From assembly GCA_011947345.1 (NCBI GenBank), contig JAAVTG010000530.1:1-24518 (forward strand): 24,518 nucleotides of DNA, read 5' to 3'. Positions 1 to 9,730 of the stretch are shown piece by piece (position 1 is the first letter of the stretch; every line of letters starts with the position of its first letter). Under the pieces are notes generated by a model. That model ran no database searches. It was not told where the DNA came from and was given only the letters and a program-made list of their open reading frames with translations. The position numbers and the translations under genes were made by a program. Source of the stretch: Phytophthora quininea. Taxonomy: Eukaryota; Oomycota; Peronosporomycetes; Peronosporales; Peronosporaceae.

Positions 1-174
1 GGACAGCAAGGCCAAGGAGAAGGCGCGCGACCTGCGCGAGCTGGAGCAGAATATCTCGCTCATCGAGCCGGCGGCGGCGGCGCTCAAGGACCAGGCGCAG
101 CTCAACGTGTCGGCGTCCAAGCAAAGGACGCGGCCGCCAAGGAGGCGCCGACCTCCATGGTCTTAGATCAGTAA
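1..174 (+). CDS. 3' end of a charged coiled-coil protein (partial)
   Basis: The window opens inside an open frame starting at base 2 that reads a lysine/glutamate/alanine-rich helix (for example KEKARDLRELEQNISLIEP) with leucine and isoleucine at heptad-like spacing. Around base 119-125 the reading must move by one base to continue as an Ala/Lys-rich stretch ending MVLDQ and the stop at 172-174; without the shift a basic, unnatural tail ends at 164-166. The shift fits one missing G near aagcaaagg, like the other single-base losses in this window. I do not recognise the family. The length of the protein is unknown because the start lies outside the window. Confidence 0.45.
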   Translation, partial: GQQGQGEGARPARAGAEYLAHRAGGGGAQGPGAAQRVGVQAKDAAAKEAPTSMVLDQ

Positions 175-451
175 CTTTAATCCCGTGGGTTGTCAATGCA
201 TATTGCTTCGGTTTACTATCGCTTGACCGCTTGGCCACGCGACATTAGCGCGGTCGTTTCTAGGAGTCACTCATCGGCGTCCGCGGCCATCGGTTCCGCT
301 GCGTCGGCGACCTGTTAAAACGCACTGCTACACAGTATCGATTTCCACGGGGAACTTGTGAGCCAGCCAAAGCCGCGACATACAAATACCAAGTGTCCGA
401 AAGGGGGAGCCGCCTTCAGTATTGGACAGGACCCACGGAACGGAAGCGAAG
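175..451 (+). promoter_or_regulatory. Intergenic region and 5' leader of ABCE1
   Basis: About 277 bases separate the preceding stop from the ABCE1 start codon. It must hold the 3' end of the upstream gene and the ABCE1 promoter and leader. A weak initiator-like TCACTCATC occurs at about 265-273, but I see no convincing TATA box and do not assign a transcription start. No conserved open frame is present. Confidence 0.35.
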
Positions 452-2414
452 ATGTCGGACAAGCTGACGCGTATCGCCATCGTGAGCACGGACAAGTGCA
501 AGCCCAAGAAATGTCGCCAGGAGTGCAAGAAGTCCTGCCCCGTGGTGCGCATGGGCAAGCTCTGCATTGAAGTGACGCCCAAGAGCAAGGTGGCCTTCAT
601 TTCGGAGCAGGTAACGGACGCTTGGCCCATAGCTAGGAAAAATCGCGCCGAGATACTGACCTGAATGGATCTTGCTTGTCGTCCTCCTCCCGCAGCTCTG
701 CATTGGTTGCGGTATCTGCGTCAAGAAGTGCCCCTTCGAGGCCATCAACATCATCAACCTACCCAAGGACCTGGAGAGCAACACGACACACCGCTACGGC
801 GCCAACACCTTCAAGCTTCACCGTCTGCCCATGCCCCGCCCTGGACAGGTGCTGGGACTGGTCGGCACCAACGGTATCGGCAAGTCCACGGCACTGCGCA
901 TTCTGGCAGGCAAGCTCAAGCCCAATCTGGGCAAGTTCGACGCGCCGCCCGAGTGGCAGGAAATCCTGACCCACTTCCGCGGATCAGAGCTGCAGAACTA
1001 CTTCACGCGCATCCTCGAGGACAACCTGAAGGCCATCACTAAGCCGCAGTACGTCGACAAGATCCCAAAGGCCGTCAAGGGATCGGTCATTAAGATCCTG
1101 TCTGCGCGGTGCGAGAAGCAGGAGAAGCTGGACCACTTCCTGAACGAGCTGGATCTGTCTCACGTGCAGGACCGTGACATTGAGAACCTGTCTGGTGGTG
1201 AGCTGCAGCGTTTCGCCATCGCCGTCGTGGCCGTCCAGAACGCCGACATTTACATGTTTGACGAGCCGTCCTCGTACTTGGATGTGCGTCAGCGCCTGAA
1301 GGCCGCTCTGGTGATCCGTTCGATGGTCGACGACAATGCTCGCTCCTATGTCATTTGCGTGGAGCACGATCTGAGTGTGCTGGACTACTTGTCCGATTTC
1401 ATCTGCGTGTTGTACGGAACCCCGTCGGCCTACGGCGTGGTCACGATGCCTTTCAGCGTGCGTGAAGGTATTAACATCTTCCTCGCTGGTTTTGTGCCTA
1501 CGGAGAACCTGCGTTTCCGCACGGAGGAGTTGACGTTTAAGGTTTCGCAGAACGCGGACGAGTTCAGCACTGGTGATGGAGACGCTAACTCGTTCAACTA
1601 CCCGGCGATGACCAAGACAATGTACAAGAAGAAGAAAGAGACAGCTTTCACGCTGCATGTCGAGGCTGGTGATTTCACGAACTCGGAGATTATCTGCATG
1701 CTCGGAGAGAACGGTACGGGTAAGACGACGTTTATCCGTATGCTGGCTGGCCTGCTCAAGTCGGACGAGATGGAGGCGGCCGAGAAGGCCGGCGACGATG
1801 CCATTTCGAACTGCGCTCTGCGTTACGACACGTCTACGATTAGTTACAAGCCACAAAAGATCGCCCCGAAGTTCCAGGGAACCGTGCGCGAGCTGCTGCA
1901 CCGCCGTATTCGCGACGCTATCGTGCACCCTCAGTTCGCAACGGATGTGACGAAGCCGTTGAACCTTGACAACATTATCGACCAGGCTGTTCCGCACTTG
2001 TCTGGTGGTGAACTGCAGCGCGTGGCTATTGTGCTGTGTCTGGGCAAGCCCGCTGATATTTACCTGATCGATGAACCGTCCGCCTATCTGGATTCCGAGC
2101 AGCGTATTATTGCTGCCAAGGTGATCAAGCGCTTCATTCTCCACGCCAAGAAGACGGCATTCATTGTGGAACACGATTTCATTATGGCCACGTACCTGGC
2201 CGACCGCGTGGTGGTGTATGATGGCAAGCCGGGTATCGAGTGTACCGCACACTCGCCCCAGAGCCTGCTGACCGGTATGAACACGTTCTTGAAGCAGCTA
2301 GAGATCACGTTCCGACGGGACCCGACCAACTACCGCCCGCGTATCAACAAGTACGACTCGGTGAAGGACGTAGAGCAAAAGTCCTCGGGCAACTACTTCT
2401 TCATGGACGACTAA
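452..2414 (+). CDS. ABCE1: ABCE1/Rli1 ribosome-recycling ATPase, two exons
   Basis: Exon 1 is 452-610 (53 codons) and exon 2 is 696-2414, joined in phase 0 across an 85-base GT...AG intron (611-695); the product is 625 residues, close to the roughly 600 usual for the family. The N-terminal 4Fe-4S domain carries all eight expected cysteines: [15 protein letters not shown] (residues 16-30) in exon 1 and [11 protein letters not shown] (55-65) in exon 2, so the intron falls between the two cysteine groups. Two ABC ATPase cassettes follow: Walker [10 protein letters not shown] (residues 110-118) and GENGTGKTT (about base 1705), signatures LSGGELQRF (about 1186) and LSGGELQRV (about 1999), and Walker B motifs ending FDEPSSYLD and IDEPSAYLD. 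By family knowledge it is a cytosolic factor that splits 80S ribosomes after termination and acts in initiation. No frame breaks are seen, and the COMM gene downstream converges on it. Confidence 0.97.
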
Positions 2415-2682
2415 GCACAGGTCTAGAAAGACGGGAGCGCATGAACTAGCTACTGCCCACTCAACAGCAGTCGGAAGATCAGACGCCGTCAAGTGATACG
2501 ATACCACGAGGCAGCGCGTACAGCAGCTAGCGATTAGCGGCAAGGGTGGCGTTTTTGTCGTAGGTATCGCGTAAGTAAGCCAAACCGGCCGGCAGGACTG
2601 CGTTCTGCGTGTCAAGCCAGCGGCAGGATGGAAGAGTAAGTAGAGAATATACGTATCGGGCGTGTTCTTGCGCTCTGGTTCA

Positions 2683-3043
2683 TTATGGATGGTTTTGGAG
2701 TTGTTGCTGCTGGCAAACAGATAAGGTTAGATCCGTTCTGCGGAGAGATCCTGATGCGGTTATTGTGTATACCTGGCGGATACGTGCAAAGTCCTTGAGA
2801 AGTGATGTGAGCTGGTTGTCGTCCAGCTCCAACACCACCTGAGAGGAAAGATTCACTACATGTTAGTCGCTGTCGAGTGGCTGTCGATTGTGTAGGGCGG
2901 CAGCACACCTGTCGCTCGGACCCATCGGGCTTGGCGAGGCGCATCTTAAGCACGACCGCGCGTTGGCGGTCTCCGCAGATAGAGCTGTTGGCTAGGTTGA
3001 CGCGCACCGAGTAGTCAAAGTCGAGCAGCTCCTCAGTTGCCAT
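2683..3043 (-). CDS. Minimal COMM-domain protein (COMMD6-like), three exons
   Basis: The start ATG is at 3043-3041. Exons 3043-2909, 2838-2773 and 2709-2683 are joined across two GT...AG introns of 70 and 63 bases, giving about 75 residues. The first exon encodes LLDFDYSVRVNL and later VVLKMRLAKPDG; the second VVLELDDNQLTSLLKDFARI. This is the pattern of a COMM domain: a strand starting DFDW/DFDY, a long central strand ending in DG, then a helix with LxxLL. Almost nothing precedes the domain, as in vertebrate COMMD6, the shortest family member. COMM proteins work in the Commander/CCC endosomal recycling complex. The 3' exon is the least certain: ignoring the second intron adds a Gln-rich tail ending at the same stop. 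It diverges from the carbonic anhydrase gene 138 bases away. Confidence 0.72.
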
Positions 3044-3181
3044 GTTATCTAGATGGCTGCACCGCGTTTTATTACTATATCGAGTCGGTCCCGCCGATTA
3101 TATTCTTATATCGAATCCCCTGTAACGAGAGGCGAGGAGCGAGTGCAAGACCAGCGGAATCAAAGCCGAAGCAAAGGGCAC
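3044..3181. promoter_or_regulatory. Divergent promoter of the COMM-domain and gamma-carbonic anhydrase genes
   Basis: Only 138 bases separate the two start codons, which point away from each other, so both promoters and both leaders must fit here. Two copies of TATATCGA lie at 3076-3083 and 3107-3114, 31 bases apart, in an otherwise less AT-rich context. They are the only obvious candidate shared elements; their role is inferred. Confidence 0.45.
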
Positions 3182-4002
3182 ATGTGGAAGCAATCGGCAG
3201 GCAAGGCCATCCGGTCCCTGGGCCAGTCGCTGGACCGCGTGGGTGTCTCGCTGGAGGGAAGCTCACCTACACGGAGCACCGTAAGTCGCACCAATGCGTC
3301 TCGCTTTATCAGGTGGATATGACGCTAACCACCGATGGCTATCGCAGTGAATCCGTCCACGCGCGCTGTCAAGAACCTGGGTCGCTCGCCGACGTTTGCC
3401 GAGGGAACGTTCGTGGCACCGAATGCGTCGGTGATCGGCGACGTTAAGGTGGGCAAGGGCAGCTCCATCTGGTACAACGCCACCGTGCGCGGCGACGTCA
3501 ACTTCATCACCATCGGCGAGAACACAAACATCCAGGATCAGGCCGTGGTGCACGTGGCCAAAATCCACAAGGACATCCCCACCAAGATCGGCAACAACGT
3601 GACTGTGGGCCCTGCCGCCATTGTGCACGCCTGCACCATCCAGGACCATTGTATTATCGGCACGGGCGCGCAGGTGCTGGACGGCGTGGAGGTGGGCGCC
3701 AAGTCCATAATTACTGCTGGCTCCATCGTCACGCAGAACAAAAGGTGCCCTCAGGGCAGTTGTGGTCTGGCGTGCCCGCTCGCTACCTGCGCGATCTCAC
3801 TGCGGAGGAGATGCAGTTCATGCAGCAGTGCTCGTCCGAGTACGCCCAGCTCGCGGAACAGCACGCTACTGAGAATGCCAAGACTTTCGAGGAGTACGAG
3901 GCCGACACGGAGCGCTACGAGATCTTGCGGGACGTGGGTGAGACTGGTCTGCCGCCGAAGGACCAGGAACGCGAGGACACGGGTCTTTATTTCCGCTACT
4001 AG
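3182..4002 (+). CDS. Gamma-class carbonic anhydrase-like protein (two exons, two apparent frameshifts)
   Basis: Exon 1 is 3182-3280, the intron 3281-3347 (GTAAGT...CAG, 67 bases), exon 2 3348-4002. The protein begins like plant and protist mitochondrial gamma-CA subunits of complex I (SLGQSLDRVGVSLEG), followed by hexapeptide-repeat beta-helix turns (FVAPNASVIGDVKVGKGSSI, then RGDVN, IQDQAVVHVAK) and a C-terminal helix (LTAEEMQFMQQ) ending GLYFRY. One base is missing at about 3256-3258 (ggg) and one at about 3741-3744 (aaaa); restoring frame at these points gives KLTYTEH before the intron and VPSGQLWSGVPARYL after the second. The first and third zinc-ligand histidines are kept (codons 3551 and 3626) but the second is proline (CCT, 3611-3613), so it is probably a structural, non-catalytic form. 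The frameshifts look like sequence errors because no nonsense substitutions occur. Confidence 0.87.
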
Positions 4003-4254
4003 ACACCCGAGTGCGGGGAACAATGCTGCGCGGGAGAAGTAAAGATGGTGGCTAACACATGAACAAAAGAATGAAAATGGACGAAGAAAACTGTGCTGTT
4101 TGAGATTAATCTCGTTGAGCAAACGATGGTCGTCAATATCAATATCGACGCCTTGTTCTAACATGGCGTGCATGCTGAAATTGAGACTGCCTGTCCTACT
4201 TCACTCTTCGTCACTTTGCTCCTGCACAGCCACTATGTACAATAGAAGTAAGCG
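4003..4254. other. Convergent 3' intergenic region
   Basis: The carbonic anhydrase and myosin genes end facing one another with 252 bases between their stop codons. I see no open frame, repeat or clear polyadenylation signal here beyond AT-rich stretches. Confidence 0.4.
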
Positions 4255-7200
4255 TCAAATGAAATTGGAGAAAATAACATCACCAACACCCCTACGTGAT
4301 AGAGCAATTAGCTTGAGGAAAAACTCTCGAACCGCAGGCTGTTGCAACGCAGTTGAGCTCGCAAAATCGTTTGGATTCGCCATGAGCTGATAATATAATT
4401 GGTTAGTTTGCAATTACTCTCCATTTCCTCAGCCATCTACATACCTGGTGCATACAGTCCATAAGTGTCGGATCCTGCAGTGCTTGGACAAAATACGCAT
4501 CTTGGTTCATCGCAGTCATTAAAGGCGGACCGAATTGTACACTCATAAGGAGCTCAAGCATTTCAGCATCTTTTGCATGAACATTTGACAGCCTTGGGTC
4601 TTCATTCCCATCTTCTTCACCCAAGGTTGTAGGATGTGTCAAATTTGTAAGCGCATCTAACGCCTGCTGCTCTTTTTCACGCTCATTTTCCAGCGCTAGT
4701 TCTTCCAAGAAATGTTCAATTGTGGCAACAAAGACTTTATCTTCAGAGTGAAATAGCATCATTTCTGGATCCTCACCAACCTCCACCAGCGCCTCACGGT
4801 GTTCACGCCACATATCTTTCCCAGCTAGCTGCAGCCAGAGGTCACGATTTCTTTCCGAAGCAACAGACACACGTTGATCCAGCATACCTCGTGGCAACCC
4901 GTGAACCACTTTAACTTCTTCGTATTCACTGCTGTTTCCTTCCTCCTTTTTGACCGTAAAAATTCAACAAGCTTTTCGTAAAACGCACGTAAATCGTGGT
5001 CGTCCAGCTGAGTATCGAGAATGTTCGGATTCAAGCTCATATCACGCAGCGCAAGCACGACTTTTTCATTCTGCTGCAAGACTGCCCGCATGTCATCATC
5101 GTGCAAAATGTCATTCACAGCTTGAGAATCCAAGCCGCCACAGTTGCCTAAGCAAAGCGATTTGATGTCAGTAGCCAACTGATGCACTGCTTTCATCTCC
5201 TGGAGTTTTGTCTGCTTCTTCATCTCAAGCTTCGAGCGAAGCTCATTTTCACGCCCAGTATGCTTTTTTAATAATTTCTTGACCACGTCTGCTTTCTCAG
5301 GACCATACCAAGCCAGAAGCTCATTCGCCAAACCCCTCCTCTCACGCTTTTAGATAGGTATCGATGCCGCCACATAACCATCAAGAATAACGACTGAATC
5401 TTCACTGCTGCCTCAGCTTCTCGGCTCTCAAGAAGTAGCTCCAACCTCTCCACAAGACTAATCGAGCCAAATTGGATGACCGACGAAGAAGAAATTCGTA
5501 CCCCTAGGGAATCGCAATCCCTCAGTAAACCACATACCCATTCGATGCAAATTTTATCGTCACTTTCCACACGGTTCATTGTGTGGGGTGCCTGTAAGAG
5601 AGAGCGATATCTCGCAAGAACGACGTCCTTCGGTACGTCGATCGCCGAATATGCCGATGACATCTCGCGGCAAATTGTCACTTGCCTCACAACGCGCTGG
5701 GAGCGAAGCTGTTGCGCAACCAGATCCGTATTCAAGACGGAGGGTTGTTTCTTGACGTTTGGGCGAATACAATGGAAGTAAAATGGCATATACACGTCTT
5801 CCCCGCTGGTTAAAGCACTTACATGGGACCGGAATTGACTAACGAAGCTCTTTGCGCCTAACTTAGGTTTTGCAGAGGCATTCTTGAACGTTTTAACGCC
5901 ACCAGCCATGTCGGTGAAATGCTTGCTTTTAGACAGCATATCCAGAAAGAAGGGATCACTTGACGCCTCTAGCCCCACTAGTAAGGTTGAGTAGACGAAA
6001 TCCGAGTTTTTTTCACAAAGTCAGTCGCGTCATAGACCACATCCCCACGTGTGTGAGGAATTACAAACGGGAGCGCATTCACTAGAGGTGACGACTGCCT
6101 CCGGCCGTTGCTCAATGCCCGGGGAGGCACAGGTAGCAGCGTTCCATTCCGTTCGTATATATTTCGCACAAAAGCCCATTCCTCTTCGCTTCCTGCTGCG
6201 TTGTATCATTTTCGCTTTGGTGCAATTTCGTAAGTTCCTCCAGCGACGCAAAGATCCCAAGTGAATGCTCATATAAAAGAGAACATCCCTGCTTTCAGGA
6301 AGGCGGCCCGTTAAATCATCAACGCGGTGGTTATATGATGCCTGGATAATCTGCTCCTCTCTTGAGTATAATTTCTCGCTCAAGTAGTTGATACAGAGCT
6401 GATCCAACGAGTTTTGATGAAGATCTTCAAAGCCAAACACATCCACAATCTTGAGCTGTGATACCCCATTATCAATGGAGCCTACGCCAGTACCATTTTC
6501 GACAGTGCTATTTGCAGGAATGCCGCTCGTTTTTGTGGCCTCATTCATTGCATCCAGAATAAAGTCGAAGACTACCTGGTAGAGCAATCGCGCAAGTGTG
6601 TCTCTCACATGATTGGTTTGCCCCTTTTCCAGCGCCACATCAAAAGTTTCATCTGTAGATTGTAGCGTAACAGTCTTCGTGGTCAGCATTCGCTTTAGCG
6701 ATTCCACAGACTGCAGGCCTAATAGGTTTACCACCCGATTTGGAATACCCTTCGCACCAATCGAATTCATCTCAAGCTTTTCTGTAGTTGCGTTGTAGTC
6801 TAGCTCGATATTGCCCAGCCACAATACAGCACTGAGCACTTTAAAAACAGCTTTTTGTTGCTCAGTAGATACGTTGAGATCGTTCAAACCGTCAATCACC
6901 TGCTGCAATTTCTCCACATCCCTCTTAAAGGTATCGTCCTTGCTCACAAAATCGGCTAATTTGTGTTCACAGCGCCCGAGATATGTAAACGTGGAGTATT
7001 GCGACCCCTCCAGATGCAACTCCTTTGCTAGCAATCGCATAAACGGGAAAGCATTAACTCCAGCCACCATAGCGTACAGGATGTGAAAGTTCATATCACC
7101 TTGGTCTCCATTAACGTGTATCCTCTCACGGGTGACTCGCTCCTTCTCTAGCAAGAACGGTGCTATGTGACATCCATGTATCTGAAATTCCCATGGATGA

Positions 7201-9367
7201 AGCCCAAAAGATACTTCCAAGGTTGTGATCTTTCCAAATCGCGAAGAGTTCAGGTTCATTGTTGTTGTGGCGTGCCCAAACGCTTCCAAAAGAATATTTG
7301 AATCCAGAATCGTGCTCAATTTCTTAGCGGCATGCGGATTCTTGAAGTACATTCTCAGCTGCTCTTCGTCCTCGAGGCGCTCAAGTTTATCGTAAAATCC
7401 AAAGAATAGTCCATCAACGTGTACCTGAGGGAGGCGCTTGCTGTGACTCACTGACATCATTTCCTCCCAGCGTTCAGGGTGCAAGTCGAGCAGTACAATT
7501 TCGTACGATCCCACACCCTTTGCTTCGAGTAGCGCTATAGTCCGCGCTTCTTCGGTGCGCATTTGAATTGTACTCTTCGTGGAACTCGTGAAGAGCTGAA
7601 CTCTCGGCTGACGGATGTCAGACGTGACTTTGTACCAGTTACTATAGACATCGCCGGCTGTGCCACAAGGACCAAGTACTTCAAGAGGTCCTTCGCGAGC
7701 TCCGTCTTACCGCTTCCGCTTTCACCACAAAGAAATATCGTTTGGCCATAACTTGTCCCGCCCTTTGGCGGCTTCATCAGTGCCGAAGACGCGTTGCGTG
7801 TTCTTGATGTCTGCTCCCGAAGAAGAGTCTAACCAGACTTTGCTTTGCAACGGCAAATGGATGTGGAGCCAACGTTTCCTCAGCATTAGCCGTCTCTGCA
7901 TACGTGAGGACCACTTGTTCATCATAAATTGACGTGAACCGCGCTGTTTGCAGGAGCCGGTAGGGATTCACCACAACCATAGTGTGGTGGTTAATATATG
8001 TGTATATGCGGTCGCCCTCGAAGCGATCAGCAAGTTTCCCCACGATCTCAGACTCTGAAACAGAAGCGGTCGATGCAGGATCTGACCTGATCGCTCCGAA
8101 ATCGTCACCAGCAACTCGATCCAAACTCCAAGGTTGCTTCGCGCGAATGTCGTCTACTAGATAAAGGTGAGCATACTTTGCTAGAGTTGCGCTTCGAGGT
8201 GTCAGCAATTTAGCCTGATCACCTGCTGACTTCGCTATTCCATCCACTTGGTCCGAAAGTTCCTCAAACGTTGCATAATAACTGTGAAATGATGGACAAC
8301 GAATTCTCGGTGGGACAACACTCGGCGAGATATCACCCTTGATAGAATGTGTAGGTGCGCCCAATGGATCATCGTCACGCGATAACTTCCGCTGGTTGTC
8401 TGGTATCTCTTCAAATTGATAGCGAAGCTTGAACGCCTCGGCCAATATGCTGTTAGGTTCAAAGTCAACACTTCCCGATTTTTCTTGTGCCAGGCTTATA
8501 CCTTGAACAAGTTCCTGATATTGAGGTATAGTCCATTGTGAAGGTGCCCCCAGGATGCTTTAATCGTATCAACAAGCTGATTCAGCAACACCATCTCGTG
8601 AAATGCTTGAAACGAAGAACGTAGGTCAACTCGTGGGGTACTTTCACGGTCTTGCATTGGTGACGATAAGAACTCTGCCATTGCCATTCCATTCCCACCC
8701 CGTCGACTTGAACGGGTTTGTAGCAACCGGATATCACTCTGTAATGTCTGCTGGCGAAGTAAAAGCTCGCTCTACAGAAGAAAATTTGAGTCATCAACGG
8801 CGAAATCATAGAAGACACTTGAAAGTACCCTGTACCCGGCACGCTTGACGAATCGCCTCAACCCAGGCTCGTCGGTCCTGCGCGTTCGGAGCTGAAAGCA
8901 TAGGAAGAATTACCCGTGTTAGTTGCATTACCCACGTCTTGTATAGAGAACAACAGCAAAACCTTTCAGATCCATTTTGTAACTTTTTCCGCCTGGTCCC
9001 TCGTTTTGTCGGACTCGTAGCCAGACGTCTGAGTTCGGCATCGGCGAAATGACGTCCGAGGCCTTGAGCTGCAACACCCCTTAAGCTCCACGTCGCCATC
9101 CTTGGTGGGCTTGTAGTAGCTTAGGGACCCCTTCCCGAGGATAAAATAGCGCTCCTTGCGCGTGGGCATCACGTGACCCTTCTTCACGAGAAAACCATGC
9201 TTCAGCACGCCCATCTCGGCGATGGGACCACCAAGACGAACTGCCTCCGCCTGCACGGCTGCCTCTGCACTAGACCCGCGGCGTTGCGCTGGTGAACGAC
9301 CATCTTTAGAACGTCGCAAGCGTCCACCAGGAGATCGGCCGCTGCCGCCGTTTTCCTTTGGGGGCAT
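4255..9367 (-). CDS. Unconventional myosin: PH domain, motor with inserted thioredoxin-like domain, IQ, two STI1/DP-like tail modules
   Basis: Start ATG is 9367-9365 (MPPKENGG). Exons: 9367-8963, 8891-8836, 8771-4445 and 4386-4255, with introns of 71, 64 and 58 bases. A PH domain covers about 9195-8836 (GVLKHGFLVKKG, then RRAWVEAIRQAC). After a short coiled coil and linker, the myosin motor starts near 8190 (RIYTYINHHTMVVVNPYR at about 8000). It has P-loop GESGSGKTE (about 7726-7700), switch I NSSRFGK (about 7250-7229), switch II VDVFGFED (about 6445-6421), DVVYDATDFV (about 6045-6010) and the actin-site helix HCIRPN (about 5770). A glutaredoxin/SH3BGR-like domain (about 7610-7343) sits between P-loop helix and switch I. 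An IQ-like segment (KIQSLFLMVMWRHRY, about 5400-5350), a charged helix, and two STI1/DP-like modules (about 5150-4965 and 4515-4290) form the tail. Nine single-base losses break the frame (near 9077, 8547, 7829, 7664, 6275, 6170, 6007, 5333, 4947), mostly in homopolymers, with no nonsense substitutions, so I read one functional gene with sequence errors. Confidence 0.85.
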
Positions 9368-9730
9368 TTTCAACAAAGATTATTATACAACGTAGTTGTA
9401 TTAGAATAAACAAATATTTTTGTCTTTGTAAGTGTCGATCCATGCGTTTTCGTAAGACAAAACTTAGAGTTTGGCAGGGTGCGTCCGTCAATTGGTCTTA
9501 CTTTTGGCCATCAATGTGATCTGATGACCTCGCTTTTGTCTTGGTTTCACTATCAGCATTCATTAGGATACAGAAACATTCTCAAGCATAACTTTTGTTG
9601 AGCAAAACGTACGACGCGGTGTCGTACTGCAATATCGGCATTGTTATTGGCCAAAAATGGTGTTCTCAACCTTCTCAGCACTCGAAAAAGTCCCCACGAC
9701 ATCGCAGACACCTCCGCCCCCTGACCCCCT
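9368..9730 (-). promoter_or_regulatory. Upstream region of the myosin gene
   Basis: The first about 100 bases upstream of the myosin ATG are AT-rich (for example a palindromic ACAACGTAGTTGT at 9388-9400) and should contain the leader and promoter. The remainder, towards 9730, runs into the start of the degenerate recombinase region on the other strand. No core promoter element is certain. Confidence 0.3.

Noticed and set aside
665..1042. Plus-strand open frames overlapping the ABCE1 start of exon 2
   Set aside because: They are out of frame with the ABC cassette and have Arg/Pro-rich compositions typical of shifted frames.
984..2252. A 422-codon minus-strand open frame opposite ABCE1
   Set aside because: It is the antisense shadow of a highly conserved GC-rich gene; it has no recognisable domain, and all ABCE1 motifs lie on the plus strand.
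7722..7925. A minus-strand frame bridging two pieces of the myosin motor
   Set aside because: A single missing base near 7829 joins the two motor frames directly and gives the more natural sequence, so this third frame is not needed.
8918..8961. A shorter 44-base version of the first myosin intron
   Set aside because: A 71-base intron from the GT at 8962 keeps frame and gives a better PH end (DLKAPNAQDRRAW); 44 bases is also short for this organism.
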